Shown piece by piece: positions 11,309 through 22,328 of a stretch of 64,000 nucleotides of DNA; position 1 is the stretch's first letter, and the number at the start of each line of letters is the position of its first letter. Source of the stretch: Fonsecaea monophora (taxonomy: Eukaryota > Ascomycota > Eurotiomycetes > Chaetothyriales > Herpotrichiellaceae); the NCBI RefSeq assembly GCF_001642475.1, contig NW_019174011.1, positions 62,001 through 126,000 on the forward strand, read 5' to 3'. Under the pieces are notes generated by a model. The model did no database searches. It had not been told where the DNA came from and saw only the letters and a list, made by a program, of their open reading frames with translations. Made by a program: the position numbers and the translations under genes.

Positions 11309-11808
11309 GTACCTTCCGAGGGTGCGAGGCTACCGAGGCACTAAAAGTACAGGCTACAGGCTACAGGCTGCAGACCCTGGACTAAACCACATGCCTATGC
11401 AACGAGATACCTACATACGTACTTGGTTGAGCCTTATTAAGCGAGCCCAATCCATCCCCCTCTTGAATCTTGATCAATCCTGATCAATCTACCTCCAAGC
11501 ACTCGATAAGTATCTGGGTAAATCCCCGACTCCACCCGTCCTTGACTTTGTGCGGGAGTTGTGGGACTAATTTCATTTCCAAAAATATATACTCGGTATA
11601 CTTGTTCCAATGTCCACGTCCATGTTTGAGATCCCATTGTACCGAGTACGAGGTCGACTTCGAACTTCGACTTGGAGGTCCTCGCCACTACCACTACCAC
11701 CGTCTACTCGTAAAATCTCGCTTGTTAGTTTGTTCGTCTGTACGCGTAAAGTGAGGTGAGGTGATGTGGTATGAGGCGAAGGTGACCAAATACGCAGACA
11801 TCATATCA

Positions 11809-11818
11809 TACCTAGGTA
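11809..11818. repeat. TACCTAGGTA palindrome, copy 2
   Basis: Exact copy; here the symmetry extends to 12 bp (ATACCTAGGTAT, 11808-11819). Confidence 0.85.
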
Positions 11819-11919
11819 TCATACCAAGTTTTATGTACGAGGTATTTGTACTTTGTACTGTAGATACGCTGGGCTGGCTCACACTCTCAAGGGAAAGAAA
11901 ACGCTGTTGCCTGCGTACC

Positions 11920-11929
11920 TACCTAGGTA
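11920..11929. repeat. TACCTAGGTA palindrome, copy 3
   Basis: Exact copy, 111 bp from copy 2. Confidence 0.85.
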
Positions 11930-12352
11930 TAACATAGGTCATCCATCGCCACGTTCACTCGTATGTACTTCTATAGACAAGAGACAGGAGGCAAACCGAC
12001 TTCGGGCCTCCCGGGACGAGACCAGACGAGCGTCTTGTTGGCGCCCTACGAGTATCTACTCGCATGATCGTATGGTTCTTCTTCGGCCTGGACCCTCTGC
12101 TCTGCTCTGTTCTGCTGTTCTGCTGTTTTGCGACTCTGTCGGAATTTGCCCGTCGCTCGCTTGCTGGGTAGAAAAGACTTTGGAGGGGGGGCGAGATATT
12201 GGCACAGGTTCAGGTCAAGGCAAGGTGTTCGTTCGTGGTTGGTCGGTTACCCGAGGAGTTCAAAGGGCCTCTATGCCCAGGTAGGAGCAAAAGAGGAGGG
12301 GGAGGTAAAGGAGAGGGTGGAAGGGAAAGGTGAGCTATATATATCTACATAC

Positions 12353-12372
12353 CTATCTATCTATCTATCTAT
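12353..12372. repeat. CTAT tetranucleotide microsatellite
   Basis: Five CTAT units in non-coding DNA, preceded by a TATATATC run. Confidence 0.95.
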
Positions 12373-12680
12373 ACCTGGACTAGGCCGGACCGGACCGTAC
12401 TGGTGAATGGTCACAAGCGACGAGTGAAGTGAATGCATTGCTCTCCTCTTCAGAAATGGAAATAGAAATGGAAGAAAATAGCCATCCATGGCGAGTGGTG
12501 GTGGATGGACCGGTAGATGAAACCAAGCAGGACCATTCGACGACACGACAGGTCACGTCTCCAAAAATAAGAATAGGAGCTGTCAAAAGTATAGCATAGC
12601 AAGCATAGCGACTTCGGTTCTTTGATGGGGATCTGAATACACGTACATGACAAGGGCTAATTACAGGCAAGCAGGGTAGG

Positions 12681-12690
12681 TACCTAGGTA
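12681..12690. repeat. TACCTAGGTA palindrome, copy 4
   Basis: Exact copy, embedded in GGTAGGTACCTAGGTAGGG. Confidence 0.85.
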
Positions 12691-12722
12691 GGGCAAGGCA
12701 AGGCAACGCAGTCAAAGTGACG

Positions 12723-12762
12723 TTCGTTTCTCTCCCTCTCTCCCTCTCTCCCTCCCTCTCTG
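12723..12762. repeat. CT-rich (TCTCCC) repeat
   Basis: Imperfect polypyrimidine tract of CTCTCCC-type units. It keeps a spurious reading frame open. Confidence 0.85.
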
Positions 12763-13788
12763 TGCCATTTGGGTTTCACGTGCATGAACGTTCGGCCGTT
12801 CGGCGTTTCCTAGAGAGAAGACGAGAAAAGATCAAAGAAACCGGTGGGATACTACTGTACTGTAGCCTGCCTCTCTTCACACCCATCCGAACAGCGGCGA
12901 CCAAGGACAAGCACAAGGACGAGGACATGTCCCCCTTTCGTCATTTGTCATTTGAACCCCCGTCTTTTTGCCCATCTGCACATTCTACAATGGCATTGAA
13001 ATCCTCGCTTGGCCCAACCCTTGTCCATCTGTCATTAGAATCCCTTGATTCCCATTTTCTGTCATTGGAATCTCCCCACATCCCGAGTTTCCTCCTTCTG
13101 AATTCACCCCCCCTCCCACTACATGCAAAATACCATGACTTCTCTACTTTGTGTTGGTCCACTGTGACGACTGTGTTGTCCCGCCTAGGTCTCTCTACTC
13201 TCTCTATATCTGGTGTCCATACACAAATCTACCCAACACTTCATTACTCCGTCACCGTGGTACGAAAACCCCAAACGATAACCCTGAGAAACCCCTCTCC
13301 CTCCCTCTCTCCCTCCCTACTCAATTGTCGCTCGTGTCGTCAACTCGTGAATCACACTGTAAACTCATTGCATGCAAACTTCACTGCTTCCTTATCATTA
13401 GGTCCTGTACATCTACTCGTAATATCGTAGGAAGTTCTCAAAATCCAGCCACGCCAAGTTATACCATGCCTTGCCATGCCCCGCCATGTCATCGCCATGA
13501 AAGTCACTCCCTCTTTCCCGTGTCTAAGCATCTTGTTCTACCCCCAATCTTCATTTGCTGTTGTCATGCATTCAAGAGCTGCGCACTTGATTCCCCTGAT
13601 CATGGACGGTAAATCCAGTTCGGGTTTCACAAAAAGTGTAACCAACGCCACCGCTATGCAGAGAAATGCCAGTCGTCATGATCCAAGTCGTTCAAACAAT
13701 CTGTCGACAAACAAGAGATACCAAAGGTTCATGTCGCCATAACCAGACCATCTTTTGAGTTCTCCTCAGAGCCCCAGGCCTTGAGAAC

Positions 13789-16335
13789 TCAAAAGTTTTC
13801 CATGAATGCTCTCCTGACAGTCCACATCCTAGCCCTCTTCCCGTAAATGTACATCGGAATGGCCGTCACCATGCATGCAATCTGAATCCCCCCAATCGCC
13901 AAGAAGGTGGTCTTGGGCCCGTCATTCTCCAGCCAGCTCGCAAAGAACAGACTAAACACAAGACCGTGAAAGATGTTCTTGCTAAAGTTCAGCGTCACTA
14001 GTGCCTCACCAGCATACTGCCTGTAGCTGTCAACACAAAATGTGATGGACGTTGTACTTCCCAGAGAGCATCCAAAGGAAATCACCCCAAAGAAGAAGGT
14101 AGGCACAATCCATGCGTCCCGTTCTTCGACAGACCAGCCAAAGCCCATGAGGCCGATAGTCGTGCTGATAGCGACCGGAATAGCCATGACCAGTCGAAAT
14201 TCCGGTTCGTAGACACCACCGTTCTTGCGAGCCATGAATCGCACAATGATGTCAGATACCCGTCCCGCCACTGCTGTGCCCAGAATGCCACCGATAAACG
14301 GTGAAATGTAGACCAGCCCAGCTTGGAGGGCGGTAAAGTTATACGTCTCCTGGCTTCGGTAGACCTCAGACATGGCCTCTGACAGCACAATCAGCCATCC
14401 AATCGACAACGAGTATACCAACGTTGACCAAAGGACGCTCGGATAAGCAAAGAGGATAAAAGGCCGAAGAGCAACGCGAAACCAACTGGCCTTGGACAGC
14501 CGGCCGTTCCAGGGTCGAAGAGTTTCGACATATGTTCTTGGTGGCGCGTGTTTGAGATTGGTCGTGTAACGGACGAGTCTGGGAGAGGGTAATCCTTCAC
14601 TAGGGGTACCAGGCAACGTGACAGCTGTGTCAGACCTCACCACATTTGGGTTGGGATCTCTAAATCTATCGTTTCTTGAATCGGGGGTGGAATGGTGCCC
14701 GAGATAGTCACCCGTTCCCTCCATTTCGGCGTAGTAAGGGGAATTGAGGTTATGCAGATGTGGAACAGATGCGTCTTTTTCACCTTGAGGGGCCCTTGAA
14801 GGGGTCGACGTTTCCACCATACCACCATGTGCTCCGTCCCAGGATCTGTTAAAGGAGTGAGGATCTGGCGGAGGCGGCATAGATAGCCTAGTAGGTTTGA
14901 CCTTCTTTCTAGGAAGGGCGACGGGTTCTGGTTGTGCAACCAATTCCGCTTCTTCAGTCTTCTCCCCGACTATTGCCGGGGCATTTAGATCATCTTCCAC
15001 ATCTGTAGCGGATGCTGGATCCTTTGGAGGCTTCTCACCAGACTCAGAAAAGTCCTTCACCTCCACTTCGTCCTGTTCGGTTTTCTCTTCGAGCTCGTCC
15101 TCAAACCTTGCGTGTGTGTTTTGCTCGTGAAGCCTATGTTGTCTCGGGGTCATGGCCTTCTCAATAGCCGATTGGAGTGCAGTGCTGTCAACCTGCACGT
15201 GCCCGGCTGCATTGTCTTTGTTCTGGTGCAAAGGATGAAGAACATTAGACCAACTTCGATGAACTGTTGGTCTCCTTGATTTTGGTCTGGGAGTCCGGTC
15301 CCAAAAAGTCTCGGGAACAAAGAAAAAAAGAATAACAAAGCCAAAGCCTGCTATAAGCGCGACGACCCTGTGCATGTTAGCAGGATCATTACTCCCCCAA
15401 GAGTAGACTCACCAAAACACCCATCTCCATCCTTTCGCGTTGATGATAACAGCGCTCACCAGGGGTACCAAGTTCTTCCCACCAAGAAGCAACAAGGTAT
15501 AAATCCCAACACGAAACGCTCTCTCGTGTAAAAAGAAGATTTCTGCAATGGTGGCAGACGGTAGACATTCCACCGGACTCACCGATATTCCCTGGAACAC
15601 CCTGGCGGTTGCCAACTGGGCGTAGTTAGGTGCCAGAGCACCCCAAACTGACGTGAGGATGAACATAACTGCTGAACCCAGATAGACGGGTCTCTTTCCG
15701 AAGAGAATGGCAGTTGGCGAGAAGACGACACTGCCGACTCCCAGACCCATCATATACAACCCCGTAGTCAAGGCGACCCTTGAATAGCTCACGTCAAACG
15801 ACTGGGAAACATCGTTGAAGCCAGCGGCCAGAAGAGGCGTCATGCCGCCACCCAACATGCAGTAGAATCCTAAAGAGAGAAGGGCAATGTCGCGTCTCCA
15901 TGCGGGCCAGTTGAGAGGATCGTTCAACGAGTCATCCGGCTGCGGATCCAAGATGACTTGGCCATCCTTTGTTCTCTTCTGGGATGCCACCGAGAGACGC
16001 CTGGGCGACACGGGCTGAGCAGGCATGGATGAACTACTCCGCCGGCCAGGCTGGTATTCAAGACCAAGGGGTTCATTGCGGTAGGCGGACAGTAGCAGGA
16101 CGGTTCCTGGGACTTCTTCTGTCTCCTTGTCATTCAATATACCCAATGTCCATTTCTCTATCTTTGGTTTTGCTTTCTCATTGCTGGACGAAAGACTTGA
16201 CGAAGTCTGGCGTTTGGCGGTGCTTCTTCTCGAAGACCGATCGTCCGAGGAGGGTGTCGTGTTCTGTGGTGGAGTAACATTCTGATCCCGGCGAAGGGTA
16301 GAACGACCACGTTCGGGGAGGGATTTCGAAGGCAT
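13789..16335 (-). CDS. MFS transporter with a long central loop, two exons
   Basis: 833-aa major-facilitator transporter, DHA1-like. Exon 1 is 16335-15413 and exon 2 is 15367-13789; the 45-nt intron (15368-15412, GTGAGT...CACAG) joins WRWVF-W-VVALIAG in frame. Features: about 130 disordered N-terminal residues; the DPLNWPAWRRD motif typical of fungal DHA1 drug or polyamine exporters; TM1-6 (about 145-330); a hydrophilic, acidic linker of about 265 residues between TM6 and TM7; then TM7-12 (about 600-825), including GTAVAGRVSDIIVRFMARKNGGVYEPEFRL, a version of the loop-8 motif. The family moves drugs, polyamines or metabolites across the plasma membrane by proton antiport; the substrate is unknown. 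The linker is far longer than the family's usual 50-100 residues and may be a regulatory target. Confidence 0.9.
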
Positions 16336-17786
16336 GGTCCAGGAATAGGAGAGAAGAGACGTTCACAGAGATGTCGAGGTACCAATGGACTTTCTAAACA
16401 CCTCTTCCATTTGAGCCGGGCATTTCAACGACTTGGAACGAGGCACCGGTCGGCACGAGAGTGGGGGAGGTAGGGAGACAAAAGAGACTCGACGATTGAT
16501 CGATGATAGATAGAAAAGAATAAATCAGGGTCCTACGAGACACACGTCTATAGAAAAGGACTGAGGACAAAGGAGTGGAGGTGAAGTAATAATAATAATA
16601 ATAATCATAACAATGTGATGCAAGAGGAGGGTTGAAGGGAAGACGGATAGGATCACAGGGATGAAGGTGATCAACAAAAAGTCATCTGGCACATCTCGAC
16701 GCGACATGGCGACTGCCAGACTGCGCAACCAAGACGGGAACTTGGGATCCTAGAATCTTGGTGATCCTTGGGGTCCTCTTGGGACTTTCTTCAGCGAGCA
16801 ATCAGAGCACAACAACTGCTTTGCTCAATCATCCTTGGTGCAAAGCCGGTGCAAGTGTTTGTCCTTCATTCAGGCCCATCACGTCACATTGCATGTGCTG
16901 GGTTTTGTGTATGTGGGATGCCGTGGGAGCGTGCATGACTTGCCATGCGTCTGTGCTCCATACCTGCATACCAATGCCTGCGCCAGCACCTCATGTGCCC
17001 AGGCCTTCAAGGGTCGCCGAGAGTCAACAGGGTCAACAGCGTTCTCAGCATGTGGCCTTTACTCGGTACAACACAGTCGGTGTCCCCCGGTGCCCCTCGG
17101 TCTGCACACTAATGTAACCAGTTGCTGATCCTGGTCTCCAGTGATTGACCCTCTGTCCCTCCAAAACTGACCTGCTGACCGACCTCGGAAAATCCTTGTT
17201 TGATCACCCTGAGCTATCCCAAACATCTCTCGAGCATCTCTTACTACCCCTTACGGACCTCTTCCCTGCCGTGTACAGATCTGACTTCCGAACTTCCCAA
17301 GCAATTCACATCAGATGACTCAAGTTGCGGTGTAAAGATATAAGATCGTGTGCTAGATAGAGCATAGGCGTGATAGCCTTACTCGCTAATTCTAAAAACT
17401 GGCTGGCTGTACAATATGTAGTGTTTAGGTTGAGGCCGCCTCCTTTCCCATACACAGTATTCTTCAAACGAGTTTCCAAGCTTTATAGGCATGGAAATGA
17501 CATTCGGTCCCGTCGAATCGCCCATGGTCCGGCCGGCAATGCTGGGGTCCCCAAAAGTCTAGTAAAGAAAAGGCCAATCCTGCTGATCCGTTCAGTCAAC
17601 TCCCCACACAAATCTTCTGCAATAAACAAAAAACCTTTTCCTCGTGACGTCGTAAAATGGCCGTAGATGAAGTAGGAAATGAGGCTTCCAACACCAAAGA
17701 CTTCTCCCGTAGACGCAGTCGTCATTGCACATTGGCTTGCTCACCAGCTCCCCTGTTGGCGGTTGGCGTCTCGAAGACCCCGTTCT
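16336..17786. other. Intergenic, no gene seen
   Basis: Upstream of the MFS gene and downstream of the Med12 gene. It holds a TAA microsatellite at 16587-16605. No open frame shows a recognisable domain. Confidence 0.55.
16587..16605. repeat. TAA trinucleotide microsatellite
   Basis: About six TAA units in the presumed promoter region of the MFS gene. Confidence 0.95.
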
Positions 17787-20700
17787 TTATCCATATCGGG
17801 CTCGAAAGAGACCCAGTCCCAAAGACGTTTCACTCTCTTTACCGCTGCCACTATCCAAAACTTCCCACATTCGTGGCTTCCACTCTCCGATGATGCCTTT
17901 GCCTTCTTTGACCATCTGCAAACCCCGGCCCATGTCTTGCACCTGTGCTGATCCCATCAGGTTGATGCTGCCAAACAAGTAGCAGAGCCTGGTGTCCTGT
18001 AACTTGTCTTTCAATACCTTTGCGCACATCAAATGGACCTCGTCACTGACGCCGTCGATAATGGTTGCTATCACGTCCAATGCGAACTCGATCACCTCTT
18101 TTGCCTTGATCTGCTCTTCCCGAGTGCCTTGATGTCCCGTCACCAGAGCCATGGCTGGGTGCGTTGCTATAGATGCCAGTCGTACAAGCAGTTGAAGTTG
18201 TTCGTTCTGCGTCTGTTTGACATTGGCCCCATTGGAGCCTGGCGAGATTAATGTCGGACGCTGCAAACACACCATTTGTAGTATGCATCTCAAGTAGCTC
18301 AAGCCTACGGGGGGGCAAGAGCCACCTCCTACATCTGATGTATTGGCAACCGGACTGGATGACATGGACACCATTTGAGAATGGGTCATAGTGGTAGAAG
18401 ACCCGCTAGGTCCCGGAAAGCCTGTCGGGGCTGTCGTGGCCGAAGCGGCAGGTGTAGCCGGAGTGTTGTGCGTGTTACCCAGATACTTGAGATGTTGTGA
18501 AAGTCTATCAATTAGGTGCGACAGGAACCCAGGACTCGGGCTGGTCTCTTTCCTGCACACCTGGAACGCCTGCTCAATAATTGCAGACAGCTGCTGTGTA
18601 TCGTCAGGGAACACCGCTGAGAGTGGACTGGTCACCTTGCCGACCAGCAGCTTCGGCAAGGCATACAAAAACTCATTCTCGACATTGTGGCGGACCCGGT
18701 TGGCTACATCAGGTCCAACAATCTGAAACAGCTGTGAGAACCGCTGCCGGTGCCCTGCGTATGGAGAAGGCGGGTTCCGTAGAGTCTGTTTCAATGACTG
18801 TGAGAGTACCTCGATCAGGTCTGGTTCATCCAGTCCAGATGCCTTGTCGACAGAGGCTGGGGACGCAAGTCGGAATCGCAATTGGACAAATCGGTGGGAA
18901 AAGACGTTGATAGATTCCAGCAGAGCTTGAAGACCAGTCGCATTTAGATCACCATCCGAACAATTCAGTGCGTAACTAAGTGACTTGACGAACCATTTCT
19001 TGGCGGATTCGGGCAAGGAAGATGAGTCTGGCGACCAACTGTTGACAAGCACAACCAGAAGCAGGGAGTCAAAAGTTGGCGATACGCCTTGCAGGCCGGC
19101 TTCGCATACGATTTCCAAGGCCGTCAGTGGTTCTTTCAGCGAGTATTCGTGCCACCTAGTCCGAGTCTGGTACGCAGCCCAGTCAAGTGACGTGGAACTG
19201 GGCGGGGCGAGAATTTGATACAGGAAGGAAGCGACTGCCAAATTCTTCCGTACTCCGGACTTGTAGCCAGGCGTGGCTTCGAAAATGGTAGCGAATGTGA
19301 TGCAGCCCGTCGCCACAAGGATTCGAAGAAATGAAGGACCGGATTTCGAGTCGAGGCAAGACATGAGTTGTGACATCCATTTCTGAGTGAGCAGATCTCC
19401 TTGGGCCTTACGGCACAATCGAAGCCGGCTGAGAAGTTGGCAGAATGACTGCAAGGTGCGCGGATCATCTTCAAATTTCTGTTGCTTTTCAATGCGATCC
19501 ACCAAAACCGAGAAGAGGCCATTCATGGTTTGCTCATTCATATTGGTCTCCGACTGCAGGATCGCCTCGAAATCCTCCACAAAGGTGGCACCCGCTTGCT
19601 GCAACGACTCCGCGATGCCGTCACTATACGGTGAGCAGGCTGCGACTGCACGCCCACGGTCTCCTCGAACGAGGTCCTGTTGCAGCAATCTGATTGCAGG
19701 TGCTTTGACTGGAAAAGCAGTACATAGATCCAAGAGAGTCGAAGTAAGTAGCGGCATCGTCGGTTTAGTAGATCGCCAATTCATGTAGATTTGACACATC
19801 CTTTTTTGCAGGACTTCAAGAGCCCCGATGGCGGAAAAGGAACCAGCATGGAAGTGAACGGTGGCGACGAGAGATGCCACTAGATCATCCCTTTGTGATA
19901 CCGAGAGAATGCCGACCACATCTGCAAGGACCGCCTCATCTTCCATGCACTCGAGAATGTGACGGATTATGAAGAACTGTTCTTCATTCAAAACCTTGGA
20001 CCCAGGCAACATAGGAGTGCTTTGTGCCGATTTTGCCGCTTCGAGAGCTCTTGCTCGTAACCACATAGATATTCTAGTTCGAAGAGTCCATGGCAACGCC
20101 GCAAAAGAAGGTTCATGCAGAGTTGGTGGCTCAGACTTCGTGACGAAACTAGCGTCTGCCAGCTTTTGCTCAAGATACTGAACACACCGTTCGAAAATGT
20201 CCTCTTCTGCGCCGGGATCGAAACCTGCGCGTTCAAGAACCGAATTCCGTAAGTTGATGACGTGGTCTTCTGCTCGGTGCAATGACAGGTCGAGCAGAAA
20301 CTGAACAGACGCAAAGTCCCTGTATGATTCAACCTTTGCTGTTCGGCCAAAGATAGACTCAGTGTCGATACAGACCGATCCCTTCTCTGGAAGGCCTCTC
20401 ACCATCAGCCATTGCAAGTATTTGCTAAGCGGAAAGCAATCAGATCGGGAAAACTGTGCAACTAGGTGTCTTAAGCACAAGGTATCAGCGGTCGTCTTGC
20501 CCTCCCGAAAAGCGGAAAGAAAATTGAGGATAGGTGTGTCAATGTCACGACCGCCTCGTTGCCACCGCTTGACCAAACGAGTGACCAGATATAAGCGGGT
20601 TCTGGACTGTCGGAATCGCGTACATGACCATTCAAGACACGATCGCAGGAGGAGGTCGAAGTCTGTAGAGGTTTCATCTAGTTCTTTTGCAAGGAGAGCA

Positions 20701-22328
20701 ACATTATATGGCACCCTGGCCTTATCGAGAGTTTCGACAATGATTTCGCTAGGGGACCGAACAGACAAGAAGTCTGTCTTATTGAATCCCATTGCTCTCT
20801 CGTTGATGCGATTGAGTTCCTCGAGGATCAGCCCTTCGGGACCGATAGTTGTATCAAGGCAGGTTTGAACAATTGGCACACTCTCAGGCCAGCGATCTGG
20901 CATCAAGAAGATAGCGGGGCGTGAGAACAATAATTCGCGGACTGCCGCCCGCAGCTTCTGTCTCAATGGACTTATCGATTGGTCTGAGAGCTTGTCGATC
21001 GAACGGTACTTGTCAATCAGTGCTTGGGCGAGCTTCGCTCCTCGTCTTCGGTATTGGCTCAAGTCTTGCTTGTAAATATGGATTACCATCAGCCAGAAAG
21101 GCGTGTGGCTGATGGCTGCTGTAGTGAAGGAGTGCAAAATCCAATCCAAGTAGTGACCTCGGTCCAGCAGGTTCTCTAAATAGAGACGGGTATTCAACCG
21201 CAATGCGTATTGAATGTTTGATCTCCAATCAGATGCGTTGGCTTGTCCCAGGTAGGTTTCCAAAAATTGCTCCACGTTGAGTGTCCATTCGCGAAGCCAT
21301 TTGTTTTCGGCACCCAGAGCCACCGCAGGAGTGGTGCCTTTCCTCTTCAAAGTGCGAACCTCATTAGCACAGACGCATTTGGCGAACCATATCGCACGAC
21401 TCAACGGGACTGAGCTTTGTAAGCATAAATCTAGAAGAGTCTGGCCCTTGATACCCTGGGGGATAGTCCTGCTCAATCGTCTCAAGGGTACGTCCGCATT
21501 GGCTAGATCGGCTATCCACGATTTCCGTTTCGCTTCGGTCAAGGTAACGCGGGGAGGCGGCTTAAACGTGGAGACAGAGCTGATAATGCCATGTTGGCTC
21601 TTCTGGTTCAAGACGAGAGAAAAGAGAGTGGATAAACTGTCCACGCCAGATTTGTGTTTGAAGGCATTGTAGAGCGGGACTCGCGCGGTGTTGAGTTCCT
21701 TTTCAGTGGGGTTTGGAGGTTTATCAAAATAGCCGTTCTTAACATTGCTGTCGCTTAAGATGTCCTCCGGGTGTTTCCCCGTCCATGGGAAGAACCCGAC
21801 CGGTCTCTTGAGAACAAATTGAGGCGCGGAGGATGGAACTTGTATTGAATCGGGAGTATTGGGCACAGGGATGTCAACCCGTGATCGGTGCGTCGGAGCG
21901 GCTTTGTCTGCAACTTTCGCGACTCGAGCGGTTCGCCAGGGCCGAGGTGGGAGTTCAAGTAGGCCGTCTTCACTCGAGGTATCCTCCTCTTCCTTACTCC
22001 GCGAGTTGGCGACTGCCGCTCGTATTGCTGAGGGTCTCACCCAGCGCCAGTACACGGTCTTATTATCGACATGTGGATCGGAGACTTTGTCGGGAAGTGA
22101 GGTGTTGTGGTGGTTGGCAACTTGATTCGAGTTAGAGTCAGCTTCGATCTTCCGCCTTTTGATAGGCCTGTCCTCCCCAGTCTCTACAGTCTCCCTTCGT
22201 AATGTTGGCGGCTTTTTGTCTAGGGGCGAAAAGATATGACTGGATGCTCTCCCATGGGGCGGTCGATTCGAATCAGTTGAACGTCGCAGTAGGGGAGGCC
22301 GCGGTTCGGCCGGAGAGATAGATGTCAT
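17787..22328 (-). CDS. SRB8: Mediator subunit 12 (Srb8/Med12)
   Basis: Intronless 1513-aa protein. Srb8/Med12 belongs to the CDK8 kinase module (with Srb9/Med13, Srb10/Cdk8 and Srb11/cyclin C), which docks on Mediator in the nucleus and mostly represses RNA polymerase II initiation. The conserved Med12 N-terminal domain lies at about residues 165-240 of this model (QFVLKRPVGFFPWTGKHPEDILSD...NGYFDKP), after a basic, disordered leader carrying an RPIKRRK nuclear-signal-like stretch. The alpha-helical body that follows (DLCLQSSVPLSRAIWFAKCVCANEV and beyond) is typical. Near the C-terminus is a Thr/Ser/Pro-rich insert. The open frame runs upstream past the chosen start, but that extension begins with TTG; the first ATG is at 22328. 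A small upstream exon is possible but not required. Length is normal for the family. Confidence 0.92.
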   Translation of the reverse strand: MTSISPAEPRPPLLRRSTDSNRPPHGRASSHIFSPLDKKPPTLRRETVETGEDRPIKRRKIEADSNSNQVANHHNTSLPDKVSDPHVDNKTVYWRWVRPSAIRAAVANSRSKEEEDTSSEDGLLELPPRPWRTARVAKVADKAAPTHRSRVDIPVPNTPDSIQVPSSAPQFVLKRPVGFFPWTGKHPEDILSDSNVKNGYFDKPPNPTEKELNTARVPLYNAFKHKSGVDSLSTLFSLVLNQKSQHGIISSVSTFKPPPRVTLTEAKRKSWIADLANADVPLRRLSRTIPQGIKGQTLLDLCLQSSVPLSRAIWFAKCVCANEVRTLKRKGTTPAVALGAENKWLREWTLNVEQFLETYLGQANASDWRSNIQYALRLNTRLYLENLLDRGHYLDWILHSFTTAAISHTPFWLMVIHIYKQDLSQYRRRGAKLAQALIDKYRSIDKLSDQSISPLRQKLRAAVRELLFSRPAIFLMPDRWPESVPIVQTCLDTTIGPEGLILEELNRINERAMGFNKTDFLSVRSPSEIIVETLDKARVPYNVALLAKELDETSTDFDLLLRSCLEWSCTRFRQSRTRLYLVTRLVKRWQRGGRDIDTPILNFLSAFREGKTTADTLCLRHLVAQFSRSDCFPLSKYLQWLMVRGLPEKGSVCIDTESIFGRTAKVESYRDFASVQFLLDLSLHRAEDHVINLRNSVLERAGFDPGAEEDIFERCVQYLEQKLADASFVTKSEPPTLHEPSFAALPWTLRTRISMWLRARALEAAKSAQSTPMLPGSKVLNEEQFFIIRHILECMEDEAVLADVVGILSVSQRDDLVASLVATVHFHAGSFSAIGALEVLQKRMCQIYMNWRSTKPTMPLLTSTLLDLCTAFPVKAPAIRLLQQDLVRGDRGRAVAACSPYSDGIAESLQQAGATFVEDFEAILQSETNMNEQTMNGLFSVLVDRIEKQQKFEDDPRTLQSFCQLLSRLRLCRKAQGDLLTQKWMSQLMSCLDSKSGPSFLRILVATGCITFATIFEATPGYKSGVRKNLAVASFLYQILAPPSSTSLDWAAYQTRTRWHEYSLKEPLTALEIVCEAGLQGVSPTFDSLLLVVLVNSWSPDSSSLPESAKKWFVKSLSYALNCSDGDLNATGLQALLESINVFSHRFVQLRFRLASPASVDKASGLDEPDLIEVLSQSLKQTLRNPPSPYAGHRQRFSQLFQIVGPDVANRVRHNVENEFLYALPKLLVGKVTSPLSAVFPDDTQQLSAIIEQAFQVCRKETSPSPGFLSHLIDRLSQHLKYLGNTHNTPATPAASATTAPTGFPGPSGSSTTMTHSQMVSMSSSPVANTSDVGGGSCPPVGLSYLRCILQMVCLQRPTLISPGSNGANVKQTQNEQLQLLVRLASIATHPAMALVTGHQGTREEQIKAKEVIEFALDVIATIIDGVSDEVHLMCAKVLKDKLQDTRLCYLFGSINLMGSAQVQDMGRGLQMVKEGKGIIGEWKPRMWEVLDSGSGKESETSLGLGLFRARYG

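Larger units (their letters stand above)
8862..13788. other. 4.9-kb gene-free tract rich in repeats and palindromes
   Basis: No convincing coding sequence. The longest open frame (from 12717) has no ATG start and is dominated by CTCTCC-type repeats. The tract carries (CA)n, (CTAT)n, CT-rich and GGTCCT repeats, three exact TACCTAGGTA palindromes, and several copies of TACGAGT and its complement ACTCGTA, two of which form long perfect palindromes. It separates the 3' ends of the doubtful Ser/Gly ORF's neighbour and the MFS gene, so it may hold long non-coding transcripts or simply be unselected spacer. Confidence 0.6.

Noticed and set aside
12717..13430. 237-codon plus-strand ORF
   Set aside because: It starts with GTG and is driven by CT-rich repeats; no domain is visible.
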